Assembly (NCBI GenBank): GCA_021783685.1
Contig: JAJXTQ010000021.1
Span: forward strand, 1 to 12,814
Source: Pseudomonadota bacterium
GTDB lineage: Bacteria > Pseudomonadota > Gammaproteobacteria > UBA5335
Direction of reading: 5' to 3'
DNA: 12,814 nt
This document shows, piece by piece, positions 1 to 7,351 of the stretch (its first letter is position 1; the number at the start of each line of letters is the position of its first letter). Both the position numbers and the translations under genes were made by a program. The notes under the pieces were generated by a model. That model did not search any database, had not been told where the DNA came from, and saw only the letters and a program-made list of their open reading frames with translations.

Positions 1-1100
1 GCGTGGGGGTCGACGTGCACCTTGTAGAAGGCGCTGGCGCCGGCGATCAGCTTGCGGTAGATCTGCGCCTCGTCGCGATAGTCCAGCGTATAGGGGACCT
101 GGACGATGACCATGCGGTCGAGCAGGGCCTCGTTCTCCTTTTCCTGGATGAACTTGTGGAATTCCGCGAGGTTGGTGTGGGCGATGATGGTCTCGTCCAG
201 GTAGATGAGCGGAAACCGCGAGACCTTGACGTTCTTTTCCTGGGTCAGGGTCAGCAGCAGGTAGAGAAACTCCCGCTTCACTTTCAGGATCTCGATCATC
301 TCCAGCATGCCGCGGCTGGCGGCATACACCGCGCCGGACCACGACCAGGCACGCGGATCGCCCTCGTCGCCGACTTCGGCGACCTTGGACAGGTCGACCG
401 AGCCGACCAGATCGGCGATGTCGGCCGTGGTGGGGTCGTGCGGGGCGTAGGTGCCCACGCCCATGCGGTCGGCCTCGGCCAGAAAGATGCGTTCGACCGG
501 GAACTGCATGAAATCGCCGGCGAATTCGCGTTCCAGCCGCTCCCGGGTGTAGGGCGACACCTCGCCGGCGATCTCGATGCCGAAAGTGTCCCGGAACGAG
601 GCACGCAGGCTGTGCGGGATCAGGTGCAGGGGATTGCCGTGCACCGGGCAGCCTTCGAGGCCGTAGAGCGCGCCTTCGTCGGTGTGGCTGTATTCCTCGA
701 GCCCGCGCTTGATCAGGATCACCAGGCTGGATTTGCCGCCCGAGGGCGGTCCCAGCAGCAGCAGCAGGCGGCGGCCGACTTCGGTGCCGGCGCTGGCGGC
801 CTTGAAGTAGTCCACCACACGCCCGAGCGCGGGTTCGACGCCATAGAGCTCCTGTTGAAACAGGCCGGTGGGCGCAGCGTCGGGGCTGTCGTCATGGGTC
901 AGGCTGCGGTGCTTCCAGCGCAGCATGTCCCACATGTACTGATGGCTGTTGCGGGCCAGCAGGTGCGGCGCCGTGGGCAGCACCTCGGCCAGATACTGCC
1001 GCAGATTGCCGCGCCAGCGGATCGCCTTGTGTTCGCGCGAGTAGGCCTCGAGGGACGCGATCAGGGCGCGGGAATCGGCTTCGGTCGGTTTGCTGGGCAT
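1..1100 (-). CDS. prkA: PrkA-family serine protein kinase, N-terminal 366 residues (3' end beyond window)
   Basis: This is the N-terminal AAA+ part of a PrkA (YeaG-type) serine protein kinase, a cytoplasmic stress- and starvation-linked enzyme. The Walker A loop GPPSGGKSS lies at about residues 117-125. It is followed by the family-typical stretches EEYSHTDEGALYGLEGCPVH and NPLHLIP. Further on come a sensor-like segment (DETIIAHTNLAEF) and DRMVIVQVPYTLDYRDEAQIY near the cut. The start is ATG at 1100, chosen because AGGAG sits 6 bases upstream (1107-1111) and the reading MPSKPTEADS fits the family N terminus. The reading frame is open to the left edge. Full-length relatives have about 640 residues, so the C-terminal kinase-like domain lies outside the window. 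In other bacteria prkA is followed by yeaH and ycgB (spoVR), which would be beyond the edge. A candidate RpoE-like promoter lies just upstream. Family assignment is firm; substrates are unknown. Confidence 0.93.
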   Translation of the reverse strand, partial: MPSKPTEADSRALIASLEAYSREHKAIRWRGNLRQYLAEVLPTAPHLLARNSHQYMWDMLRWKHRSLTHDDSPDAAPTGLFQQELYGVEPALGRVVDYFKAASAGTEVGRRLLLLLGPPSGGKSSLVILIKRGLEEYSHTDEGALYGLEGCPVHGNPLHLIPHSLRASFRDTFGIEIAGEVSPYTRERLEREFAGDFMQFPVERIFLAEADRMGVGTYAPHDPTTADIADLVGSVDLSKVAEVGDEGDPRAWSWSGAVYAASRGMLEMIEILKVKREFLYLLLTLTQEKNVKVSRFPLIYLDETIIAHTNLAEFHKFIQEKENEALLDRMVIVQVPYTLDYRDEAQIYRKLIAGASAFYKVHVDPH

Positions 1101-1443
1101 GACGGTCTCCTGCACTGCGGGAAGGCAACGGCGGTGGCCGTTAGACGCTTGATTCGCATCGACGTTCCGGGAGCCTCGGGGCGGACTTGCACGAGTACGG
1201 TGCATGCCGTCGGGCGCCCGGGGCCGATTCCATCCCTCGCTTAATCCATCGACTGGCGTTGCCCCGGGTTGAGGGTCGAAACCGCCTGCGTGCGAGGAGC
1301 CGGTTCATTGCAAAGCGTCCAAGGCCCGTCGTCACTTGAAATCAAGCAAGGTTCGGACCAGACATGAATGATCGGTGCGGGCCCACGGCTCAAGGTCCGG
1401 CGCCATCCACCCGCTAACCTCATCGGCAACCGAGAGTGCAGTC
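1101..1443. other. Divergent intergenic region, prkA / diguanylate cyclase
   Basis: These 343 bases separate the divergent prkA and diguanylate cyclase genes. The prkA-proximal part holds the ribosome binding site and the RpoE-like promoter. A short perfect inverted repeat, CTTGA-AA-TCAAG, lies at 1335-1346 and could be an operator, though it is short enough to be chance. Its TTGAAA (1336-1341) resembles a -35 for the rightward cyclase genes, but the matching -10 (AGACAT at 1360-1365, 18-base spacing) is poor. I see no convincing small gene, terminator or structured RNA. Confidence 0.5.
1141..1168 (-). promoter_or_regulatory. Candidate RpoE/ECF-type promoter for prkA
   Basis: Read on the minus strand, GGAACGT (1168-1162) is followed by a 16-base spacer and then TCTAA (1145-1141). 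The RpoE consensus is GGAACTT, 15-16 bases, TCTRA, so the only mismatch is in the seventh-position region of the -35. Transcription would start near 1135 and leave a leader of about 35 bases before the prkA ATG, with the ribosome binding site inside it. The match is seen directly; use by an ECF sigma factor is inferred. Confidence 0.45.
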
Positions 1444-2691
1444 ATGGACACCACCCACGCCGATCTCGACCGAAAACGACGGATAGCGCGCCGCGCATCG
1501 CTGACCAGCGTCCCCATCTGGATGGCAATGGCGCTGCTGCAGGTCTTCACCATACATTTCGAGTTGAGCAACATTTCCTGGCGGCAGAGCGCGCCGGTCT
1601 TCGCGGGCGTCGTCCTGCTGCTGTTCCTGCACGATCTCTATTTTCGTACCCCCCTGTGCCTCAAGACCGGGCTCAAGTTCAGTACCGTCGGCGCGGTCAG
1701 CATCGGCATTCATGTGGTGCTGGCCTTGACCTACCTGATCGTGGATCGCTTCAGCTACCAGTTCGCCTTGTTGATGGCGATGGTGATGTCGGCCGGTCCC
1801 GCCTATCTGGGGCTCAACTTCGGTTTTCTGCCAACCCTGAGCTATGGCTTTGCGTTGACCGGTGTGCTGTCCGTGGCCTACGCGCTGCTGCCACCGCTGG
1901 AGAAGACCTTGCCGGCGCCGGTGTTCTTCCTGTTCGTCGGCATCGTCCTGATGGGGTGGAGCGTCGGAGCCATCGTCAACGGCATCCATCGCCGCAAGAA
2001 ATATCGGGTGGTCGAACTGCTGCGCGAGCAGCATCTCGCCAACGAGATCATCCGCGACCAGAAATCGCGGCTGGACGAACGCACGGCCGAACTGACGCGG
2101 ACGCATTCCTCGCTGCATCACATGTCGCTGATGGACGGCTTGACGCAAGTCGCCAACCGGCGGCGGTTCGACGAAGCCATGATGGAGGAATGGCGCCGTC
2201 AGCACCGGGTGATCCAGGGCCGTGAACCGTCCCGCCAGCCGGCCGATCTGGAGGATCTGTCGCTCATCCTGATCGATGTCGATCACTTCAAGCCCTACAA
2301 CGATCGCTACGGCCATCCGGTCGGCGACGAGTGCCTGCGCCGTGTGGCGCAAGCCATCAATGGTGCCATCAGCCGGGCCAGCGATCTGGTCGCGCGCTAT
2401 GGCGGCGAGGAATTCGTGGTGCTGTTGCCGGGCACGCCCGGCGCCGGCGCAGGGCGGGTGGCGGAACGCATCCGCGAGGCGGTCGAAGCGTTGGCGATAC
2501 CGCACGGTGCATCCCCGGTCAGCGATCACGTCACCATCAGCCTCGGCATTGCGGCCACCGATCAGGCGCCGGGCCTGACGCCGGAAGCATTGATCAAGGC
2601 GGCGGACATCGCGCTGTATCAGGCCAAGCAGTCGGGGCGAAACCGCAGTGTGGTCGCCTTGTCTTCGTCAGCGGATGGAGGCCGGCCATGA
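1444..2691 (+). CDS. Membrane-anchored diguanylate cyclase (GGDEF protein), first of a tandem pair
   Basis: This 415-residue protein should make cyclic di-GMP from two GTP at the inner membrane. Residues 20-182 form about six hydrophobic segments with no soluble sensor domain. They include LYFRTPLC at 65-72, which is shared with the next gene. A charged, helical linker (about 185-225) leads into the GGDEF domain, which starts at SLMDGLTQVANRRRFDE. The active-site motif GGEEF (320-324) is intact, as is the metal-binding LIDVDHFKPYND. The inhibitory site RASD (311-314) sits exactly five residues before GGEEF, so product inhibition is expected. ATG 1444 is preferred over the GTG at 1375 because the protein similarity and hydrophobic part begin after it; GAGAG at 1432-1436 is a modest ribosome binding site. 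The stop codon overlaps the ATG of the next gene. The input signal is unknown. Confidence 0.92.
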   Translation: MDTTHADLDRKRRIARRASLTSVPIWMAMALLQVFTIHFELSNISWRQSAPVFAGVVLLLFLHDLYFRTPLCLKTGLKFSTVGAVSIGIHVVLALTYLIVDRFSYQFALLMAMVMSAGPAYLGLNFGFLPTLSYGFALTGVLSVAYALLPPLEKTLPAPVFFLFVGIVLMGWSVGAIVNGIHRRKKYRVVELLREQHLANEIIRDQKSRLDERTAELTRTHSSLHHMSLMDGLTQVANRRRFDEAMMEEWRRQHRVIQGREPSRQPADLEDLSLILIDVDHFKPYNDRYGHPVGDECLRRVAQAINGAISRASDLVARYGGEEFVVLLPGTPGAGAGRVAERIREAVEALAIPHGASPVSDHVTISLGIAATDQAPGLTPEALIKAADIALYQAKQSGRNRSVVALSSSADGGRP

Positions 2692-4040
2692 ATGCGAATG
2701 AGCTGCCCGAAGCCCCGCTCGGGCGTGACGAGATGGGTGATCTCGAGCCGTCGGCCAACCCGTCGGTCGACAAGGACGCCGCAGAGGCCGGACGCGAACC
2801 GGCCCTGAGCCGGCAACAGCGCGAAGCGATGCGGGGCATCCCGATGGCCGCGACCACCTGGGCGCTTTTTTTCGTGCTGCTGGGCTTCGCCCGGTGGTAC
2901 GAGGTCCTCAGGCTGTCGCAGGCGGCACAGGACGTCCTGATCAGCCTGGCGGTGGTCTGGACCAGCCTGCAGTTTCTCTACTTCCGGACGCCGTTGTGCC
3001 AATGGATGCCGTGGTCCATCGCTGCGGCGGACCTGGGTTTCGTGGCGGGCCATGGCTTGCTGGCGCTGACCATGGTCTGGTTGGACGGCTTCTCGCTGTT
3101 CGGCCTGATGGTCTTGACGCTGCTCGTTCCGATCTCGTCGGCCTTCATCGGGCTGGGCGTCGGCTTCGGCGCGACCATGACGATGGGGGCGATCATGCAG
3201 TCCATGGTGCTGCTGGGCTACGGGCTGTCGCCTGCCGAGGGCAAGGTGGACGGGCTGCTGTTCGGCATGTTCTGGGCCGCGTGGACCACCAGTTGGCTGA
3301 TCGGCGCGGTGACCAACGGCAACGCGCAGGGCAAGAAGCGGCTGATCGCGACCATGCTGCGGGCACAGCGCGATGCGCATGCCCTCATCGAGCGGCAAAC
3401 GCGGGCGCTCGATGAAAAAAGCCGCGAACTGGAAACGGCCAATGCGCGATTGCACCAGTTGTCCATGGTCGACGGGCTGACGGCCGTGTCGAACCGGCGC
3501 CGCTTCGACGAGGCGCTGCACGAGGAATGGCGGCGCGCCAGACGGGCGCAGTCGGGACCGCGTGCGGTACCGATCCCGGCGGCCGATGCATCGGCGGTCT
3601 ACGAATCGATGGCCCTGCTGCTGCTCGACATCGATCATTTCAAGCAGTACAACGATCACTACGGCCATCTCGCCGGTGATGCATGCCTGAAGCAGGTGGC
3701 CGCGACCATCGCCGGTGCCATCCGCCGCAGCGGTGATCTGGTGGCGCGGTATGGCGGCGAGGAGTTCGCGATCATCCTGCCGGCCACGCCCCTGGCCGGC
3801 GCCTTCGGTGTGGCCGAGCGGATCCGCGGCATGATCTGGGATCTGGGCCTCCCGCACGCCGCCTCCCCGTTCGAGCGGGTCACCGTCAGCATCGGCGTGG
3901 CCGACAGTCAGGGACAGGCCTGTCAGGCGGAAGGCGAACTGCTGCGCCTTGCCGACGGGGCGCTCTACGCGGCCAAGCGCGCGGGGCGCAACCGCGTGGC
4001 GCAGGCCCTGTTCGAGGTCGGCGAGCCGGTCTCGCGATGA
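2688..4040 (+). CDS. Membrane-anchored diguanylate cyclase (GGDEF protein), second of a tandem pair
   Basis: This 450-residue protein is a paralogue of the preceding cyclase. It adds a polar, acidic N-terminal tail of about 50 residues before the hydrophobic region (about 52-208, again roughly six segments with LYFRTPLC at 97-104). A helical linker (about 212-258) leads to the GGDEF domain. Substrate and metal residues are present in LLDIDHFKQYNDHYGH, the active site GGEEF is at 356-360, and the inhibitory RSGD (347-350) is correctly spaced. It is predicted to be an active, product-inhibited cyclic di-GMP synthase. Its ATG lies inside ATGA with the previous stop, and GGAGG at 2677-2681 sits 6 bases upstream, so the two genes are probably co-translated. 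The pair looks like a tandem duplication followed by divergence of the sensory half. No terminator lies between its stop and the facing gene 7 bases away. Confidence 0.92.
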   Translation: MNANELPEAPLGRDEMGDLEPSANPSVDKDAAEAGREPALSRQQREAMRGIPMAATTWALFFVLLGFARWYEVLRLSQAAQDVLISLAVVWTSLQFLYFRTPLCQWMPWSIAAADLGFVAGHGLLALTMVWLDGFSLFGLMVLTLLVPISSAFIGLGVGFGATMTMGAIMQSMVLLGYGLSPAEGKVDGLLFGMFWAAWTTSWLIGAVTNGNAQGKKRLIATMLRAQRDAHALIERQTRALDEKSRELETANARLHQLSMVDGLTAVSNRRRFDEALHEEWRRARRAQSGPRAVPIPAADASAVYESMALLLLDIDHFKQYNDHYGHLAGDACLKQVAATIAGAIRRSGDLVARYGGEEFAIILPATPLAGAFGVAERIRGMIWDLGLPHAASPFERVTVSIGVADSQGQACQAEGELLRLADGALYAAKRAGRNRVAQALFEVGEPVSR

Positions 4041-4047
4041 GCCGCCA

Positions 4048-4494
4048 TCAGTCCGGTGGCGCATCGGTGGGATGCGGCAGCGCGCGGGGCGGCCCGCCCG
4101 TTTCGGATCGCTGTCGCTCCCAGTCCCGGAAGCGCACCAGATCGTGGCGGATCTGGCCGATCACCAGCGTCAGCACCGCCAGGTCGTCGATGAACCCGAG
4201 GGTGACCAGCAGGTCCGGGATGGCATCCAGCGGTGAGACCAGATAGAGCAACCCGGCCGCGAGTGCCAGCATGGAACGGTAAGGGACTTCACGGTACCTG
4301 CCTTGCCCGTAGGCTTTCAGCAGCCGGAACGCGGTGTCGAGATCGTCCGCCAGCCGTGCAAAGGCCGGATGGCGATCACGCGCGCGGGCGGCGATCCGGC
4401 CGGCTGCATCGACCAGCTGCGCGATCTTGCGGCCTTGAGCCAGGATGTCGGCCGCTGCGGGTCGGATGCGGGCAAGCCACTCATCGGGACGCAT
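4048..4494 (-). CDS. DUF1232 (YkvA-like) small membrane protein
   Basis: This 148-residue protein carries the DUF1232 hallmark at about residues 84-108: YLVSPLDAIPD followed by LGFIDDLAVLTL. Here a hydrophobic hairpin is broken by conserved acidic and proline residues. The domain is common in bacteria and its biochemical role is not established. The N-terminal 70 residues are charged and helical, and the last 20 are proline-rich and probably disordered. The start is ATG 4494, whose A is the last base of the upstream esterase stop (TGATG). AGAGGA about 8 bases upstream supports this start, and a longer reading would run deep into the esterase gene in another frame. The overlap suggests translational coupling to the esterase, but a functional link is only inferred. 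The gene ends 7 bases from the facing cyclase gene. Confidence 0.85.
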   Translation of the reverse strand: MRPDEWLARIRPAAADILAQGRKIAQLVDAAGRIAARARDRHPAFARLADDLDTAFRLLKAYGQGRYREVPYRSMLALAAGLLYLVSPLDAIPDLLVTLGFIDDLAVLTLVIGQIRHDLVRFRDWERQRSETGGPPRALPHPTDAPPD

Positions 4495-5492
4495 CAGGTG
4501 GATTCCTCTGTCGTGGGCGGCAGCCGGTGGCGGTGGAAGAACTGCCAGATCTCCCGGCTGGCATCGATGACGTCGAACTCGCCGCCGGCAAAGGCGCGCA
4601 GGTGCGGGGGCTGATAGCCTCCCGGCCACACATGGCCAGCCCCGGCGAGTTTCCACAGCACGATTTCGGTGCCGGCATTGCACGGTGCCCAGCGGGTCCG
4701 TACCGCCTGCCAGCCCGGCGGCTCGCCCGCGGACCCGTGGCGCACGGTCTCGCCGGCCGGCTCGGCGGGGCAATGGGCGTAGTCCAGCCACCGGCGCAGC
4801 GTCTTCTCGCCGCTGGGCAAGGGCAGCGGCGGCAACCGTCGGCCCGCGAAGGGAAGAATGGGGTCGTCGACGCTTTGGATGTGCATGATCGAAATGGGTG
4901 CGCGCGGCTCGAAATGACGCAGTGCCATGGGCCCAGCCACGGTGGCGACCGCGGCGAAGCGTTCCGGCGCCTCGGTCGCGAGCCGGTAGGTCATCATTGC
5001 CCCGTTGGACATGCCCACGGCATAGACCCGTCGCGGATCGACGTCGAAGCGACGCTCGACGTCATCCAGCACATGCAGCAGGAAGCCGACGTCGTCAGGG
5101 GGTCGCGGACCGACGAGGCAGCAGGCGCCGGCGTTCCAGAGCAGGACGTTGCCGACCCGGGTGCCTTCCGGGTAAACCACGAGGATCCCTTCCCGGCGTG
5201 CCAAGGCCTCGAGATTGGCCACCTTGCGATAGGTCTCGAGCGAGCCGGTGGCGCCATGGATGGCGATGATCACGGGCATGGGCGCGGTGGGCTCGCGGCC
5301 CGGCAGCACGACTTCGTAGTGCCGGTCGCGTCGGTCGTGGGACAGGGCAAAGCGGTGGTGCAGCGCCGCTGCGGCGGTGGCTGGCTCGGCGTCGTCCTGC
5401 GGACTCGACGCCTGCGGGCCGATCAGGCCCGGCGCGAGCAGCAGTGTCAGCAGGCCGGCGGTGATCCAGCGCAACGGTAATCGATGCTTCAT
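4494..5492 (-). CDS. Secreted LpqC / PHB-depolymerase-like esterase (alpha/beta hydrolase)
   Basis: This 332-residue alpha/beta hydrolase belongs to the LpqC / polyhydroxybutyrate-depolymerase / feruloyl-esterase group (COG3509 type). It begins with a signal peptide (KHR, then a hydrophobic core at about 10-25), so it should act outside the inner membrane. The oxyanion segment is AIHG (77-80). WNAGACC (119-125) matches the cysteine-bearing loop of the family. The nucleophile is Ser162 in GMSNG. The likely acid is Asp210 in SVDDPILPF, and the base is His287 in GAGHVWPG. All catalytic residues are present. The exact substrate (polyester, ferulate ester or other acyl ester) cannot be told from sequence; no polymer-binding or linker domain is present, which argues against a classical extracellular PHB depolymerase. 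It is the first gene of a two-gene unit with the DUF1232 gene. The ribosome binding site is weak. Confidence 0.88.
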   Translation of the reverse strand: MKHRLPLRWITAGLLTLLLAPGLIGPQASSPQDDAEPATAAAALHHRFALSHDRRDRHYEVVLPGREPTAPMPVIIAIHGATGSLETYRKVANLEALARREGILVVYPEGTRVGNVLLWNAGACCLVGPRPPDDVGFLLHVLDDVERRFDVDPRRVYAVGMSNGAMMTYRLATEAPERFAAVATVAGPMALRHFEPRAPISIMHIQSVDDPILPFAGRRLPPLPLPSGEKTLRRWLDYAHCPAEPAGETVRHGSAGEPPGWQAVRTRWAPCNAGTEIVLWKLAGAGHVWPGGYQPPHLRAFAGGEFDVIDASREIWQFFHRHRLPPTTEEST

Positions 5493-5535
5493 CGGTCGCG
5501 CCCGTCCCGTGGGCTAGAGTGATAACGGTTCAGCC

Positions 5536-5563
5536 TTAGAGCGCGCAGGCGACAGACAATTCC
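5536..5563 (-). promoter_or_regulatory. Candidate RpoE/ECF-like promoter for the esterase/DUF1232 pair
   Basis: On the minus strand, GGAATTG (5563-5557) is followed by 16 bases and TCTAA (5540-5536). This is the same geometry as the candidate upstream of prkA, and its -10 lies a similar distance from the start codon. The -35 has T where RpoE-type promoters almost always have C (GGAAC), so this is a weaker match. No better sigma-70 promoter was seen in the 95-base divergent region (5493-5587). Confidence 0.3.
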
Positions 5564-5574
5564 ACATCCTCGGG

Positions 5575-5579
5575 GGAGG
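5575..5579 (+). promoter_or_regulatory. Ribosome binding site of phoD
   Basis: GGAGG lies 8 bases before ATG 5588 and fixes the start that yields the twin-arginine signal peptide. The rest of the short divergent region (5493-5587) has no recognisable tandem PhoB box for this gene. Confidence 0.75.
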
Positions 5580-5587
5580 GCAGGACG

Positions 5588-7351
5588 ATGAATCGTCGAC
5601 AGGCACTCGGTTTGCTCGGTTTGGGGCTCGTGGCGCCCTATACCATTGGTTTTCACCGCGGTCTGCATGCGGCGACCGGGCCCTTCCAGCCGGCCCGGGA
5701 AACGCCCAATCGACAGGTATTCTCCCTGTCCGTGGCCTCCGGTGACCCCTCGCCGACCGGCGTCGTCCTCTGGACGCGCATCGACCCGGCCTTCCACCAG
5801 CCGAGCGAGCCGCTGCGTTTCCAGATCGCCGACGATCGCTTCTTCCGGCGCATCGTCATGGAGGGCGCCGTCGCCGCCGACCGGGTGGGCCCGGCCGACG
5901 ATCATACCGTCCGGATCGATCTCGATGGCCAACTCGCCAGTGACCGACGTTACTACTACCGCTTCTTCTACGGCAATGCGGTCAGCCCCACGGGGCGTTG
6001 CCGGACCGCGCCGGCCGCGGGCGCAACGCCGGATCGGCTGAAGCTCGCGCTGGTGACGTGTCAGGACTACACCAACGGCTATTACACGGCCCTGGGTCGA
6101 CTCGCGGCGCGTGACGACATCGATTTCGTGGTGCACGTGGGCGATTTCATCTACGAAACGGCCGGCGATCCGCGCTTCCAGTCGCTGCCCTTTGCCGACC
6201 GGACCTTGCTCTTGCCCAGCAACGGTATCGTCGCCCTCGACCGGGCCGACTACCGGCACCTGTACCGGACCTATCGCAGCGATCCGGATCTGCAACGCTG
6301 CATGGAAAACCACACCTTCATCGCGGTCTGGGACGATCACGAAACGGCGAACGACTGCTACTGGGACGCCGCGCGCGATACCCTGGGCGCGCCGGATCAT
6401 CCCTACACCGTCGACCCGGCCTATGGCAACGATGCGGCGCTGCTGCGCGCGCTGGCCATGGACGCCCGCAAGGCGTGGCTGGAGTACATGCCGGCCCGCG
6501 TCAGCGTCAACCCGAGCGCCACGCACCCACACGACTTCTATCGCATCTACCGACGCTTTGCCCTGGGGACGCTGGTCGATCTGTTCATGCTGGACGGACG
6601 CAGCTATCGCTCGCCGCACGCCTGCGGCGAGGGCGACGTGCGCGAGCGCTACGTGCCGATCGGGTGCCGCGACTACACGGCGGCCGACCAGACCATGCTG
6701 GGGACCGCTCAGCGTGACTGGCTCACGGCGGGCACGCTGGGATCGAACGCGCGCTGGCGGGTGTGGGGCAACCAGACCCTCATGGCCGAGCTCAGCGTAG
6801 GGCGCACCGATCGGCGCATCCCGCTCAATCTCGATGCCTGGGACGGCTATCAGGCCGAGCGGCGCCATCTGGCCGAGGCCATGCGCGACGGTGGCCGCCC
6901 CAATCTGGTGGTCCTGAGCGGGGATTTTCATTCCCACATCGTCGCCCACCTCAAGGTCGACTACGGCCAGGCGAACAACGAGGATCCCCGCAACGTGATC
7001 GGCGCGGAGTTCATGACCACCTCGGTGACCTCGGCCGGAGGCCTGGATGCGATCAATGCGGCGCTCAAACGCGATCCGCGCAATCCCAAGCTCGACATCC
7101 CGATCGGCAACCAGCTCATCGGCGCGCTCAACCCGCACATCCGCTTCGCGGACCTCGGCAGCCATGGCTACTCGGTGATGACCTTCACCGATGCGTTTGC
7201 GGATTGGACGGCCTATGTGGTCGACAAGAACCAGCCCGATGGCCTGGTGCGGGAACGCGTGTTTCGGCGCATTCGGGCCGAAGCCGGCAGCCCCCGCCTG
7301 CGGGAACTACCGCCGCTGGACGGATTGGATCGCCTGCAGCGTCTCGGTTGA
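5588..7351 (+). CDS. phoD: PhoD-family alkaline phosphatase / phosphodiesterase, Tat-exported
   Basis: This 587-residue protein is a full-length PhoD-type metallophosphatase, which releases phosphate from phosphomono- and diesters outside the cytoplasm. The N terminus MNRRQALGLLG, with a following hydrophobic stretch and an AA site near residues 28-29, is a Tat signal peptide. The PhoD N-terminal domain follows (about 45-140, opening with SVASGDPSPTGVVLWTRI). The catalytic domain carries Cys158 (VTCQDY, the iron-ligand cysteine of the family), GDFIYE (185-190), WDDHE (248-252), DGRSYR (336-341), GNQTLM (394-399), DAWDGYQAER and SGDFHSH (444-450). All expected metal-site motifs are present. 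It stands alone, divergent from the esterase gene, and its last 45 bases overlap the end of the convergent kinase gene. No Pho box was recognised upstream, so control by phosphate starvation is not supported by the visible sequence. Confidence 0.95.
   Translation: MNRRQALGLLGLGLVAPYTIGFHRGLHAATGPFQPARETPNRQVFSLSVASGDPSPTGVVLWTRIDPAFHQPSEPLRFQIADDRFFRRIVMEGAVAADRVGPADDHTVRIDLDGQLASDRRYYYRFFYGNAVSPTGRCRTAPAAGATPDRLKLALVTCQDYTNGYYTALGRLAARDDIDFVVHVGDFIYETAGDPRFQSLPFADRTLLLPSNGIVALDRADYRHLYRTYRSDPDLQRCMENHTFIAVWDDHETANDCYWDAARDTLGAPDHPYTVDPAYGNDAALLRALAMDARKAWLEYMPARVSVNPSATHPHDFYRIYRRFALGTLVDLFMLDGRSYRSPHACGEGDVRERYVPIGCRDYTAADQTMLGTAQRDWLTAGTLGSNARWRVWGNQTLMAELSVGRTDRRIPLNLDAWDGYQAERRHLAEAMRDGGRPNLVVLSGDFHSHIVAHLKVDYGQANNEDPRNVIGAEFMTTSVTSAGGLDAINAALKRDPRNPKLDIPIGNQLIGALNPHIRFADLGSHGYSVMTFTDAFADWTAYVVDKNQPDGLVRERVFRRIRAEAGSPRLRELPPLDGLDRLQRLG

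Noticed and set aside
3..1244. 413-codon open frame on the plus strand opposite prkA
   Set aside because: It is a GC-rich shadow of the prkA gene: its product is low-complexity and resembles no family, while the minus strand encodes clear PrkA motifs.
1364..1417. 17-codon open frame upstream of the first cyclase
   Set aside because: It has no ribosome binding site and no recognisable sequence, and codon content is what chance would give.
1375..1443. Extended GTG start for the first cyclase
   Set aside because: The added residues are polar, non-hydrophobic and absent from the paralogue's layout; ATG 1444 has at least a modest ribosome binding site.
2619..4064. 481-codon open frame on the minus strand opposite the second cyclase
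   Set aside because: Its product is rich in His, Gln, Arg and Asp with no domain, the usual antisense artefact of high-GC coding DNA. The plus strand has a complete GGDEF protein.
5541..5563. Possible Pho box (TTGTCTGTCGCC on the minus strand) ahead of phoD
   Set aside because: Only one CTGTC-like half-site is present, with no partner at 11-base spacing.
5489..7165. 558-codon open frame on the minus strand opposite phoD
   Set aside because: It is antisense to a full PhoD protein with every expected motif; the reverse product shows no recognisable fold or ribosome binding site.
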